Source of the DNA: Streptomyces sp. ICBB 8177
GTDB taxonomy: Bacteria > Actinomycetota > Actinomycetes > Streptomycetales > Streptomycetaceae
Assembly (NCBI RefSeq): GCF_003144095.1
Contig: NZ_NSKH01000004.1
Location: forward strand, 352,727-416,726
Length of the DNA stretch: 64,000 nt
Reading direction: 5' to 3'
In this document: positions 25,827 to 35,250 of the stretch, one piece after another
How the letters are laid out: every line of letters starts with the position of its first letter
Numbering within the stretch: position 1 is the first letter of the stretch
The notes under the pieces: generated by a model
What the model was told of the DNA's origin: nothing
What the model saw: only the letters and a program-made list of their open reading frames with translations
The model's database searches: none
Program-made: the position numbers and the translations under genes

Positions 25827-27103
25827 CTCGTCACCTCGAAGCCGAGCTGGTTGTGGACCCGCTCGACGACGCGGCGCGCGATCCGGATGGATGTGTCATG
25901 GTCGGGGTGCACCACCTGGACCTCGCCGAAGTTGCCGAGGTTGCCGCGGCAGGGCTCCAGGAAGGGGGCGTCCGGGAAGCGCACGGTCAGGGAACGCAGT
26001 GCGGGACCGTACTCGTCGGCCCAGGAGAGGTCCGGGGCGGCGGCGGGGGTCGGTTGCCGGTCCGCGGCACCGAACCAGCGGACGGTGGCGTAACCGGTGA
26101 AGTCCGCGGGTTCGATGCCGGGGTCCTCGCCGAGGTGGATGCGCACCAGCCAGGTGAACAGGTCGCCACCGCCGGCGAGCCGGAAGAGATTCGGCAGGCA
26201 GGAGCCCATGAGCCGGGGATTGAGTTCGATCAGCCGTGGCCGTCCGTCGTCACCGAGCATGATCTCCATGTGGAAGATGCCCATGCCCAGGCCGACGGCT
26301 CGCACCACCTGTTCGGCGAACGCCATGACAGCCGTGTGGTCGGCGGCGGTGATGGCGGCCGGGATGGTGGTGCCGGTCTCCAGCGCCTCGTGGCCCCGCC
26401 ACACCGAGCGCTCGCTCACGGCCAGCGGCAGGAACCGTCCCTTGACCAGGCCCACTTCGGCGGAGAGGAACCGTCCGGTGAGGTATTCCTCCATCAGCAC
26501 GCCCTGCGCGTACGTGCTGCCGTGCGGATCGAGGTCCTGGAACAGCTTCTCCAACGCGGTCTCGTCCGCGACGACGTGAGCGCCCTCGCTGGCCGAGCCG
26601 ATGGCGGGCTTGAGCACCACGGGGTAACCGGTGCGGGCGGCGAACTCCCGGGCCTCGGCGAGGCCGTTCACCACCCGGTAGGCGGTGGCGTCGACGCCGG
26701 CCTCGGTCAGCACGGCGCGGCAGTGGTCCTTGCGTTTTGCGGTGCGCGCGCCCTCGGCGCTCGTGAACGGAATACCGAGCTCTTCGGCGATCACCGCGAC
26801 GGGGACGACGAGGGCGTCGACAGTCGCCACGAATCCGTCGATCGGGCGTTCCTGGTGCAGGCAGGCTATGCAGGCACGCAGTGCGTCGAGGTCGGTGGCG
26901 TCCGGCAGCAGGCGCACGTCGTCGACGAACCTGCCGTACGGGGTGGTGTCGAAGTCGATGTTCTGCGAGCGTTCCATCCGGGCGGAGCGGATGAGGGTGA
27001 CGTGATGGCCCAGTCGAGCCGCGGCCTCGAACGCCGGGGCGTTCCCGGTCTTCCAGGTCACGAAGACGACGTGTCTGCGGGGCATGGGGGACTCCTTGCT
27101 CAT
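25823..27103 (-). CDS. ATP-grasp carboxylate-amine ligase
   Basis: The 426-residue protein has an N-terminal alpha/beta domain (HVVFVTWKTGNAPAFEAAARLG) and an ATP-grasp core: KDHCRAVLTEAGVDA, the nucleotide-binding strand YPVVLKPAIGSASEGAHVV, and the magnesium site PRLIELNPRLMGSCLPNLF. It resembles ligases that join two amino acids by an acylphosphate intermediate, such as BacD-like dipeptide ligases. It overlaps both neighbours by four bases, so it is translated with the A-PCP-lactamase fusion and the U32-like protein. It probably forms an amide bond in the cluster A product. Confidence 0.84.
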   Translation of the reverse strand: MSKESPMPRRHVVFVTWKTGNAPAFEAAARLGHHVTLIRSARMERSQNIDFDTTPYGRFVDDVRLLPDATDLDALRACIACLHQERPIDGFVATVDALVVPVAVIAEELGIPFTSAEGARTAKRKDHCRAVLTEAGVDATAYRVVNGLAEAREFAARTGYPVVLKPAIGSASEGAHVVADETALEKLFQDLDPHGSTYAQGVLMEEYLTGRFLSAEVGLVKGRFLPLAVSERSVWRGHEALETGTTIPAAITAADHTAVMAFAEQVVRAVGLGMGIFHMEIMLGDDGRPRLIELNPRLMGSCLPNLFRLAGGGDLFTWLVRIHLGEDPGIEPADFTGYATVRWFGAADRQPTPAAAPDLSWADEYGPALRSLTVRFPDAPFLEPCRGNLGNFGEVQVVHPDHDTSIRIARRVVERVHNQLGFEVTR

Positions 27104-30100
27104 CGGACCTTGGCCGCTACGCGCTGGCCCATGCGGACGAATGCCGGGTCCTTGGTGCCCGGGGCCGGGATGAAGGAGATGGAACCGGCGAGGATGTTGC
27201 GTTCCGACATCGAGCTGAAGCCGCCCGCGCCGGTGAGGACGAGTTCGCCCTCGTCCAGCGGCGTCCAGGAACCGTCACGAGCCCGCTCGTGGTAGGCGTA
27301 CTCCAGCCGCTGCTGTCCGCGTGTGACGTCGAGGCGGTAGCCGTCGCACTCGTACCGCCCGGCACAATCGTCCAGAGCGAGGTCGAACGGGCGCCCGGTG
27401 CGGATGAGGCGCTCTCCGGTGAGCGACTGGATCAGGTCCTCGTAGACGCCGAACGCCGGATAGGCGTTGGCCAACAGGATCAGGAAGGCGCCTTGCTCGG
27501 GGAAGACCTGGATGAAGTTGTGGTGGCCGCTGCCGTTGGAGTTGAAGCCGAAGGCGCTCGGGCCGAACAGCAGCCAACCCAGACCCCAGGCGTGCATGAA
27601 GTGGTGGCCGGGAATGTCGATCTGGGGAGTGCGCATCGCGGTGGCGAGCTCCCGTGACAGCAGCCTGCGGCCGTCGGGGGTGGCACCGTCGTCGAGTGCG
27701 AAGCGGGCCAGCGCCACCAGGTCCTCGGTGGTGAAGCAGACGGCGAAGGAGGAAGCCGCGTCGTCGGCGACGGTCTGCGGTCCGGGCTCGAAGCGCTGGT
27801 AGCGCTTGTCGTCGGCGTGCCACAGATATCCGGTGGCCACCTCGTCCCCGTAGTGGTCGCCCGGGTCGTTGGTCTCGGGGATCCTCTTGATGCCCAGCGG
27901 CGACAGGAGCATCTCGTTGACGGCGCGGCGCCACGGGGCACCGGTGACCCGCTCGATCAGCAGGGCGACCACGGAGGTCCCACAGGCCGAGTACGCGAAG
28001 ATGGTGCCGGGGTCGAACAGTTGCTGGTAGTCGCGGAAGCCGGTCACGTAGCCGGTGAGATCCGGCTGGTCGATGTCGTGCCACACCTCCCAGGAGTCGT
28101 CGATCCCGCTGGTGTGGGAAAGGAGTTGACGTAGCGTCACTTCCGCCGTGTTGCCGTCCCGGCGCCGGAACCCTTCCGGCAGCAGGGGCGCCAGGGGCGC
28201 GTCGAGTTCCAGCAGGCCCCGGTCGACCAGCATCAGGGCGACACAGGCGATGAGCACCTTGGTCACGCAGGTCATCCGCTGCCGGGTGACAGCGGTGTAC
28301 GGGACGTCTCGTTCGAGGTCGGCGTGACCCTGGTAGGCGTACTCGACGGTGCCGTCGACGAAGAAGGCCGCGCCGGCGCCGGGGACGCCGTGACCCGTGG
28401 TGGACTCGCGAAGGACGGTGCCGATCACGGTCCGGTCCGTCCCACCCGGCTCGAACGGGGAGTCCTTCAGCAGTCGTGCCTGCTCAGCGATGGTGCGATG
28501 GGCGTAGACCTCCGCCACCCGCACCGGGCGTCCGGCCAGATCCGTCAGCCGTGCGGCGAGCAGGTTGGCGAGCAGGGAGTGGCCGCCGACGGAGAAGAAG
28601 TCGAGGCCGGGCCCGGGGGCGGCGACGCCGAGCAGCTCGGCCCACACCGCGCCGATCCGCACCTGGAACGGGTCCGTCAGCTCCCCCGCGCCTGCCTCGC
28701 CCCAGTCGACGGGACGCGCTCCGAGGGCCTTGCGGTCCGTCTTGCCGTTGGGGAGCCGGGGCAGTCGGGGCTCCACGACGACCCGTGCGGGCCGCATGTA
28801 GTGCGGTAGCTGGGTCTCCAGGTGCGCCGCGACCCGGTCGGGCGCCAGGCCGGCGTGCGCGTCGGCGACGTAGGCCACGATGCGCTGTTCTCCACCCGCA
28901 CGGACGACCACGGCGGCCACGTCGTCCACACCTGCGAGGCGACGGGCGGCCGCCTCGATCTCGCCCAGTTCGATGCGGTAGCCGCGCACCTTGACCTGAT
29001 TGTCACGGCGGCCCAGGAAGTCGAGTTCCCCGTCCGGCGTCCAGCGCGCGAGGTCGCCCGTGCGGTAGAGCCGTCCGGTGCCCGCGAGTTCGGCCGGCGG
29101 CTCGATGAACGCGGCGGCGGTGCGCTCGGGATCGCCGCTGTAGCCGGCGGCCAAGCCGTCGCCGGACAGGTGGATCTCACCGGTCACGCCGTACGGCACC
29201 AGACGCCCGGCGTCGTCGAGCAGATGGACGCGGGTGTTGGGCAGTGGCGTGCCGATGGTGGGCCGGGGCGTGCCGGGTGCGGTGAAGCAGCGTCCGGTGG
29301 AGTAGGTGGTGTCCTCCGATGGCCCGTAGAGGTTGAACACGCGCCCCGCCCGGGTGCCGGACAGCACGCCGTCGACGAGTTCCCCGGGCAGCGGTTCGCC
29401 CGCCACGTTGACGACGCTCACGCTGTCGGGGATCGCCGCACGCCGCAGCAGGACGGACAAGGCGCTCGGGACGGTGTTGACCAGCGTTGGCGCGAGGGAC
29501 GCGTCCTCGGTGAGCGCGAGCACGTTCTCCGCGACCACCACCGTGCCGCCCGTGGTCAGCGGCGCCCACAGTTCGAAGACGGACAGGTCGAAGTTGAGGG
29601 AGGTGCCGAACAGAACACGGGACAACTCCTCGCGGCTGTAGGTGTCATGGGCCCAGGCGAGCAGCGCGGTGACGTTGCGGTGGGTGATGACCACGCCCTT
29701 GGGGGCGCCGGTGGATCCCGAGGTGTGGATCAGGTGCGTGGGTGTGCCGGCGTCGACCGGTTCCGGCCGGGCGGGGTCTTCCTCCAGCGCCGCGTCCCAC
29801 AGTTGCGCGAGGGGTACGCCGGGCAGTCCGGTGCGGGTCAGCCACCGAGGGGCGTCCGCGGTGTCGTAGACCACCAGGCTCATGTCTGCGCCGGCGGCGA
29901 TGGCGCCGAGGCGGTCGGCCGGGTACGACGGGTCGAGGGGTACGTAGGCGCACCCTGCCTTGTGGATGGCCAGCAGCAGGCACACCATGCGCTCGGTGCG
30001 GCTGACGGAGACCCCGATCCGCCCGCCGTGCACGGCTCCGAGCTGCCTCAGTGCCCGGGCGAGCCGGTTGGCGCTGGCGTCGAGTTCGGCGTAGTCGAGG

Positions 30101-30924
30101 GTGCGGCCGGCGTACTCCACGGCGGGGGCCCGCGGTGTGCGGTCGGCCTGGGCCTCGACGAGCCGGTGCACGCAGGCTTCCCGGTCGTACTCCAGGGCGC
30201 GCGCCCCGATTCCGGCGACGAGCAGACCCCGTTCCTGGGGCGACAGGATGTCGAGTTCGCGTATGTCCGCGGCGGGCCGGGCGCAGGCGTCGAGGAGCAG
30301 GGCACGGTAGTTGGCCGCGAGCCGTGAGATGAACGCGGGGGTGAACAGCGCACAGTCGTAGCGCAGGGCGAATGCCGGCCCCCCGGCGCCGTCCTCCACC
30401 GCCAGCAGCAGGTGCAGCTCGGCCCAGGCCGGGTGCTCCTCGGCGACGGACCCCTCCTGACAGACGGACCCCTGGAGGAAACCGGCGTGCAAACCGTCGC
30501 CCAGGAGGTCGGTGAGCGGGGGGAGCGGTTCCTCGGCCACGAGTTTGCGGCGGCGTGATGCCAGGGCCGCGGTCAGCGCCGAGAACGGCGTGTGGTCGGC
30601 GACGCGGGAGCGCACCGGCGTCGCGCGGCAGGTGCCCGCGTCGTCGGGGGCCAGGTGAAGCAGGGTCAGGTCGTCCTGTCCGCTGTAGCGGTGCAGCAGT
30701 ACGGCGAACGCCGCCCGGAACAGGTCGACCGCCGACAGCCCCCTCTCGGCGACGAACGCGCTGAGTTGCCGCACCTCTTGGCCGGACCAGCTGACGACAC
30801 CGAATTCCGGGGCGCCGCGTTCAGGACGGGAACCGGTGACCGGGAACTGAAGAGCGGGAACGGCTTTATGGATTTCCTCGGCCATCTGGCCGGGGCCGAC
30901 GGACATTTCGTCCACGGTCATCAT
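27100..30924 (-). CDS. NRPS fusion: partial C, adenylation, PCP, beta-lactamase-fold domain with Cys nucleophile
   Basis: The longest frame begins at a TTG (30966); I prefer ATG 30924 (GGGAG adjacent), giving 1274 residues. Order: the C-terminal half only of a condensation domain (about 25-235), an A domain (about 250-755) with HTSGSTGAPKG, YRTGDLARW and NGKTDRKAL, and a PCP with Ser in FFSVGGHSLLA near 782. A class C beta-lactamase/esterase-like domain (about 825-1160) follows, then a small beta-rich tail. By-eye specificity residues are D-L-F-N-N-A-L-T-Y, an alanine-type code. In the hydrolase domain SxxK reads C886-V-T-K (codon 28267-28269), YSN reads YSA and the third motif reads GHHN. 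It may release or transfer the PCP-bound residue. Confidence 0.85.
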   Translation of the reverse strand: MMTVDEMSVGPGQMAEEIHKAVPALQFPVTGSRPERGAPEFGVVSWSGQEVRQLSAFVAERGLSAVDLFRAAFAVLLHRYSGQDDLTLLHLAPDDAGTCRATPVRSRVADHTPFSALTAALASRRRKLVAEEPLPPLTDLLGDGLHAGFLQGSVCQEGSVAEEHPAWAELHLLLAVEDGAGGPAFALRYDCALFTPAFISRLAANYRALLLDACARPAADIRELDILSPQERGLLVAGIGARALEYDREACVHRLVEAQADRTPRAPAVEYAGRTLDYAELDASANRLARALRQLGAVHGGRIGVSVSRTERMVCLLLAIHKAGCAYVPLDPSYPADRLGAIAAGADMSLVVYDTADAPRWLTRTGLPGVPLAQLWDAALEEDPARPEPVDAGTPTHLIHTSGSTGAPKGVVITHRNVTALLAWAHDTYSREELSRVLFGTSLNFDLSVFELWAPLTTGGTVVVAENVLALTEDASLAPTLVNTVPSALSVLLRRAAIPDSVSVVNVAGEPLPGELVDGVLSGTRAGRVFNLYGPSEDTTYSTGRCFTAPGTPRPTIGTPLPNTRVHLLDDAGRLVPYGVTGEIHLSGDGLAAGYSGDPERTAAAFIEPPAELAGTGRLYRTGDLARWTPDGELDFLGRRDNQVKVRGYRIELGEIEAAARRLAGVDDVAAVVVRAGGEQRIVAYVADAHAGLAPDRVAAHLETQLPHYMRPARVVVEPRLPRLPNGKTDRKALGARPVDWGEAGAGELTDPFQVRIGAVWAELLGVAAPGPGLDFFSVGGHSLLANLLAARLTDLAGRPVRVAEVYAHRTIAEQARLLKDSPFEPGGTDRTVIGTVLRESTTGHGVPGAGAAFFVDGTVEYAYQGHADLERDVPYTAVTRQRMTCVTKVLIACVALMLVDRGLLELDAPLAPLLPEGFRRRDGNTAEVTLRQLLSHTSGIDDSWEVWHDIDQPDLTGYVTGFRDYQQLFDPGTIFAYSACGTSVVALLIERVTGAPWRRAVNEMLLSPLGIKRIPETNDPGDHYGDEVATGYLWHADDKRYQRFEPGPQTVADDAASSFAVCFTTEDLVALARFALDDGATPDGRRLLSRELATAMRTPQIDIPGHHFMHAWGLGWLLFGPSAFGFNSNGSGHHNFIQVFPEQGAFLILLANAYPAFGVYEDLIQSLTGERLIRTGRPFDLALDDCAGRYECDGYRLDVTRGQQRLEYAYHERARDGSWTPLDEGELVLTGAGGFSSMSERNILAGSISFIPAPGTKDPAFVRMGQRVAAKVR

Positions 30925-31243
30925 TCTCCCGTAATCGTCATTGACCCGTTCGCAACGGGACCGCAATCCATTGATACAGCATCTCGCTCACTGGCGAAAG
31001 GAATTACTGCGGGGGACCGGAAAGAGTGCAGAAAGGGCTGCATGAACGCATGGCTCAGCCCCCGCCGCGGCATTTCACTTTTCAGTGGCATGCCGTACAT
31101 GAGCGTGGAAAGAATTTCTGGAAGCGTAAATACGGTACCGATGGAAGGGCCGTCAGGTGTTCATCGGCGCTTCGGCGCCGCGTCGGAGTGGTGGGCACGT
31201 GCCCGGTCGGATGGACGGGTGTGGGGGAGCGGCCGACCGGATG
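30925..31243 (-). promoter_or_regulatory. Promoter region of the cluster A operon, with a hairpin
   Basis: This 319-base gap is clearly lower in GC than its surroundings, which suits a promoter region. A hairpin, GGGCTG (31035-31040) / CAGCCC (31056-31061) with an inner CATG/CATG pairing, could end MFS transcription before the operon begins. I cannot fix -35 and -10 boxes. Confidence 0.45.
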
Positions 31244-32548
31244 TCAGCGCACCGCTTCGGCCGCCGGCTCCACCGGCTCGGGCAGTGCAGGACCGCGGCG
31301 CCGCGCCCACGCCACCAGCGGCGGGAAGGCGGTGCCGGAGGCGGCGAAGACGATCGCCATGGCCCACCACCCCGGTCTGCCGTGCTCGACGGCGAGCCAG
31401 GTCAGGACAGCGGGAGCGACGAGCTTCCCCAGGTCGGCGCCCATCTGGTAGGTCCCCTGGTACTGGCCCTGGGCATGGTCGGGGGCCAGCCCGAACGACA
31501 CGCCCCAACTGCCCGCCGCCTGCCGGATCTCGCCCATGACGTGGGCAACCGCCCCGAGGGCGAGCAACACGGACGCCTCCAGGGCGGGCACGCCCCCGCT
31601 GAATCCGAATACCACGCAGGCCAGTGCGAGAAACAGACCGCCGTGCCGGACCGCCCGGGCGGCACTGCGCGGCTCGTCGGTGCCGCGCGAGATCCGGACC
31701 TGGAACAGCACCACGGCGCCGGTGTTCAGCAGCAGCACGGCGGCGGCCATCCAGCGCGGGGCGCTGGTGCGGTCGATCACCCACAGCGGCAGGACCACGT
31801 CGAGGAGCTGGTTGTGCATGGACAGCACACCGTCCACCACGACCAGGCTCAGGAACGGCCGGTCGCGCAGCACCTCCAGCCGTGGACCGGGCCTGGCCGG
31901 CTGGGGCGGCACGGCCGGCAGCAGCACGGTGAGCAGGCCCGCCGCCGTGTAGGTGGCGGCGTTGAAGGCGACCGCCCAGCGATAGGCGTAGTCGGTGCCG
32001 ACGATCAGCAGTCCGCCGGCCACCGCGGCGCCGAGCGCGACGCTGACGTTCGTGGTGGCCCGCAGATAGGCCCGGGTCCGTACTCGTTCGGCAGCGGGCA
32101 CGACACCGGCGATCATCGCCATCCGCGCGCTGCGGCTGGCGCTGTAGGCGACCGCTTGGACCGCCATGACGACCACGTACCCGGTGAAGCCGTGGACGAG
32201 TAGCAAAGCGGCGGTGAGCGGACCGAGCGCCACGAACGACCAGACCTGGACAGTGCGGGGACCGACACGGTCGGCCAGGTGACCGGTCGGCGTGCTCATC
32301 GCGAGGGAGACGGCCGCCGCTGCGGCCACCCCCAGGCCGAATCCGGTGGGGGAGAGCCCGATGACACGGGTCGCGTAAATGGCACTGATCGCCATCCACA
32401 AACCCTGCCCCATCGTGTGCACCAGGGTTATTCCTGTGATGGTGCGCGATGGCCCGGGGGCGGGAAGGAATCGGCTCAGCACGGCGGAACCGGGTGACTG
32501 CGGGCACCGCCGGGTTCGCAGTGTGGCGTTCCGTGAACGGATCGCCAT
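31244..32548 (-). CDS. MFS-family efflux transporter
   Basis: The 434-residue protein has about 12 hydrophobic helices. The loop between helices 2 and 3 reads GHLADRVGPRTVQVW, the family G-x-x-x-D-R-x-G-R/P-R signature. After a long central loop (VLLPAVPPQPARPGPRLEVLRD) the second half repeats the fold. It probably exports the cluster A product and gives self-protection. The exact start is uncertain because no ribosome binding site precedes ATG 32548. It lies between the operon and the LysR gene in the same orientation. Confidence 0.82.
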   Translation of the reverse strand: MAIRSRNATLRTRRCPQSPGSAVLSRFLPAPGPSRTITGITLVHTMGQGLWMAISAIYATRVIGLSPTGFGLGVAAAAAVSLAMSTPTGHLADRVGPRTVQVWSFVALGPLTAALLLVHGFTGYVVVMAVQAVAYSASRSARMAMIAGVVPAAERVRTRAYLRATTNVSVALGAAVAGGLLIVGTDYAYRWAVAFNAATYTAAGLLTVLLPAVPPQPARPGPRLEVLRDRPFLSLVVVDGVLSMHNQLLDVVLPLWVIDRTSAPRWMAAAVLLLNTGAVVLFQVRISRGTDEPRSAARAVRHGGLFLALACVVFGFSGGVPALEASVLLALGAVAHVMGEIRQAAGSWGVSFGLAPDHAQGQYQGTYQMGADLGKLVAPAVLTWLAVEHGRPGWWAMAIVFAASGTAFPPLVAWARRRGPALPEPVEPAAEAVR

Positions 32549-32913
32549 CGCGTCCGCCCGGGCACGCCGGAAAAAGCGTGCCGTACCGGCACGTCATGAG
32601 TTGGCACTTGCGACCCCCGTCGGCTGGTAGCCCAGAAAAAGCGGCCGCTTGGTTACGGGCGAGTAGGTGTACGCCCGTTCTCCTCGGTATTGCCGCCCGG
32701 CCCCCGGGCTGTTCGCCTGGGGCCGAGCGGGACAGTAGTTGACCTCTGAGCAGCCCGTCAAGGTTGCTCCAGCGCGGAAAAACCGGGGGCTGGGCAGGTA
32801 AATTGGCGAAGGGAGTGAATTCCTCCGTTGCGCGGGCGTCCATGGTCCGTTCCGGCAACGGTCGGCGTGTCACCGGAAGCGGTCGCGGGCGGCGTGCGGA
32901 CGCCTCGCCGGCC
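32549..32913. other. Intergenic region between LysR and MFS genes
   Basis: This 365-base gap has several A-rich runs and lower GC than neighbouring coding DNA, so it probably holds the MFS promoter. A 5-bp hairpin GGCGT/ACGCC lies just after the LysR stop. I see no gene. Confidence 0.4.
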
Positions 32914-33783
32914 TCAGCCCCGTTCGCCCCCGTCCCGCAACGCGACGCCCTCCCGTGCCGCCGCGTGCGCGAGCAGGGCCGCCCGCGGATGGGCGCCGTG
33001 CGAGGGATACGCGAGGTGGGTGCTGACCGCCGGGCCGTCGCACAACGGCACGAAGCGCACCTCGGGATGGCTGTAGCGGCGCGCGGTCGCCGCCGGCGCG
33101 GTTCCCACGCCGAGCCCGAGCGCCACCTTCTCCAGCCACTCGTCGTAGTTGCCGCACTCGGCTCCGACGACCGGCCGCTTCCCCGGCGGCCACATGTCCG
33201 GCGTGGTCACCCCGCTCATGGTGTTCACCACCAGCGGCCAGCGGGCGAGTTCGGCCCAGCTCAGTTCACGGCTGGCGGCCAGCGACCAGAAGGCCGGCAC
33301 CGCCGCCACCCGGCCGTCCTCGTAGAGGAACGCGCTGCGCAGTCCCCGGGGCAGCCGAGGCCCGCGCAGCAGCGCCAGGTCGACGTCGCCGGTCCCCAGC
33401 CGGGTCACGGGGCTGTCGCACCGGACGAACTCCACACTCACACCGGTCTCGTCGTCGAAGCGCGCGGCCAGCCGTGCGAGTCCGTCGGGCAGACCCCAAC
33501 TGAACCCCAGCCGCAACCGCTCACCCTCACGCATCCCGTCCAGCACGGCGTCCAGTTGGCGCAGCAGTGGCACGAGGGCGTCGTGCAACTCTGCTCCCTT
33601 GGCGGTCAGTTCGGTCCTGCGGGTCGTACGGTCGAACAACCGCACCCCCAGCGTCTCCTCCAGCGCGCGGATGTTGCGGGTCAGCGTCGGCTGAGCCACG
33701 TGCAACCGCCGGCCGGCAGCGGTGAAACCGCCTTCCTCGGCCACGGCGAGGAATCCGCGTAAATGACGTAGGTCCACATCCAT
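32914..33783 (-). CDS. LysR-family transcriptional regulator
   Basis: From ATG 33783 the protein has 289 residues and begins MDVDLRHLRGFLAVAEEGGF, the usual LysR start. The helix-turn-helix reads TAAGRRLHVAQPTLTRNIRALEETLGVRLFDRT. The rest is the two-lobed effector domain (RLRLGFSWGLPDGLARLAARF and later GLGVGTAPAA). An upstream ATG (33810) would add nine residues but would place coding sequence over the candidate operator. It is the likely regulator of cluster A and perhaps, being divergent, of cluster B. Confidence 0.86.
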   Translation of the reverse strand: MDVDLRHLRGFLAVAEEGGFTAAGRRLHVAQPTLTRNIRALEETLGVRLFDRTTRRTELTAKGAELHDALVPLLRQLDAVLDGMREGERLRLGFSWGLPDGLARLAARFDDETGVSVEFVRCDSPVTRLGTGDVDLALLRGPRLPRGLRSAFLYEDGRVAAVPAFWSLAASRELSWAELARWPLVVNTMSGVTTPDMWPPGKRPVVGAECGNYDEWLEKVALGLGVGTAPAATARRYSHPEVRFVPLCDGPAVSTHLAYPSHGAHPRAALLAHAAAREGVALRDGGERG

Positions 33784-33794
33784 GCGTCCAGAGC

Positions 33795-33816
33795 ATAGGT
33801 GATGCGCCATCGCTAT
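33795..33816. promoter_or_regulatory. Candidate LysR binding site
   Basis: A 22-base element runs from ATAG (33795-33798) to CTAT (33813-33816) and contains GATG and CATC in inverted order, a nested imperfect dyad of the T-N11-A type bound by LysR proteins. It begins 12 bases before the regulator's start, as expected for autorepression. Confidence 0.4.
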
Positions 33817-34467
33817 TTCCCAATCAGGTCCCGGCCTGCTTAGTGTGTTCAGTGATGCCGGACGAGCCGGTCCGTCAAGAGGTGACGCATTCGGCGATTG
33901 CCCAGGACCACCGGGCCACGGCAGACCAGGATCACAACGGGGGTTAGTGATGACGATTTCCTCTCACCGGGATTCCGGCCGCACGCGACCGGCGCCAGAC
34001 ACGATCACGCGGGTGAAGCGCGGCTTGCGGTCGACGGCCGGAGCCGGCGACCGGGCCTACTGAAGTCTCTTCACCAGTTCCGCGAAGCGCCTGGTCAAAG
34101 GCGTGGCGCCAGCACCGCGGCACTTCGCCGCGCCCATCGACGATGCCTTGCGGCAGCCCTGCCCGACGCCGTTCGCCGTGACCGGCGGCGGCCGCGCGGC
34201 GGGCCCGGCCGCCCTGGCGTCCCGTGGTCCGGCTGACGGCCGGTCGACGTTCCCTGCCCACCCTGAGCGTGTCGCCGGCGACTCCGCGTGATTTTCCGTT
34301 CGCGCACATATCGACGGCGCACCCGGAGACTCAAGGACGCCTGATTTCCCCGCCGTTACTTCCCGAACAAGAAGCAGGACGTCCGGTTGGGTAACGGGTG
34401 CGGCCGCCGACCGCACGCTCGCGCGCTTTCTCCGAATCCATACCCCATGACCACCTAAGGAATTGAT
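33817..34467. other. Divergent gap between clusters A and B
   Basis: About 650 bases lie between the LysR operator and the first cluster B gene. It must hold the cluster B promoter. No supportable gene or clear promoter boxes; short open frames are not convincing. The last 150 bases are less GC-rich. Confidence 0.4.
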
Positions 34468-35250
34468 GTGCCGGTAGTCGAGACCCGACATGGCCCCGTG
34501 GAACACGTCCTGATCGACGGTGACCCGGACCGAGCACCGCTGGTCTTCCTGCACGGCGGGCTGGGCTGTGTCGCCGCCTGGGGCCGCTTCCCCGCCGCGC
34601 TGGCCGCCGCCACCGGGCGACGCGCTCTGGTCTACTCCCGTCTGGGAAACGGCGGTTCTGGACGGTTGCCGTCGCCACGCACCGCCCGTTACGTCCACGA
34701 ACACGCCTGGAGCGAGCTACCGGAGCTGCTGGATCTGCTGGACATCCGTGAACCCGTGCTCGTCGGGCACAGCGACGGTGGCTCCGCCGCGCTGCTGTAC
34801 GCCTCCGTGCGCCCGGTCGAGGCGGTCGTGGTGATGGGACCGCATCTGTACTTCGAGGAGGAGAACAGGATCGGCATCGAGGCCGCCAAGGCGTCGTACG
34901 CGGCAGGCCCGCTCGCCCGCAGGCTCGCGCTGGTCCACGACGACCCGGCGTCGGTCTTCGAAGGCTGGAGCGCGGTGTGGCTCTCCGAGGAGTTCCGCGG
35001 CTGGTCCATTGAGCAAGACCTCAAGGTGAGCGCGCCGGTGCTGATGATCCAGGGCGACCGCGACGAGTACGGGTCGCTGGCCCAACTGGACGCACTCGAG
35101 CGTGCGGTGGGCGGCCCGGTGCGCCGCCTGGTGCCCGAAGGCTGCGACCACTACCCGTACCTGGTCTGTCCCGGCCTGGTCATCGACACCGTCACGGACT
35201 TCCTCGCCACGGGCGCCCGCGGCGCCGCCGCCCTGGGTGGTGCGCTGTGA
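34468..35250 (+). CDS. Alpha/beta hydrolase (possible type II thioesterase-like)
   Basis: The GTG start at 34468 follows TAAGG. The 260-residue protein has the alpha/beta hydrolase plan: oxyanion loop LVFLHGGLGC, nucleophile elbow Ser in VGHSDGGSAALLYAS, Asp in MIQGDRDEYGS and His in EGCDHYPYL, completing the triad. It is the first gene of cluster B and shares GTGA with the A-domain gene, so it probably works on the same pathway, for example releasing the PCP-bound product or clearing misloaded PCP. Ester or amide hydrolysis of a free intermediate is equally possible. Confidence 0.82.
   Translation: MPVVETRHGPVEHVLIDGDPDRAPLVFLHGGLGCVAAWGRFPAALAAATGRRALVYSRLGNGGSGRLPSPRTARYVHEHAWSELPELLDLLDIREPVLVGHSDGGSAALLYASVRPVEAVVVMGPHLYFEEENRIGIEAAKASYAAGPLARRLALVHDDPASVFEGWSAVWLSEEFRGWSIEQDLKVSAPVLMIQGDRDEYGSLAQLDALERAVGGPVRRLVPEGCDHYPYLVCPGLVIDTVTDFLATGARGAAALGGAL

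Noticed and set aside
30925-30966. TTG start that would lengthen the A-PCP-hydrolase protein by 14 residues
   Set aside because: TTG starts are rare and no ribosome binding site precedes it; paired ATG codons lie just downstream next to GGGAG.
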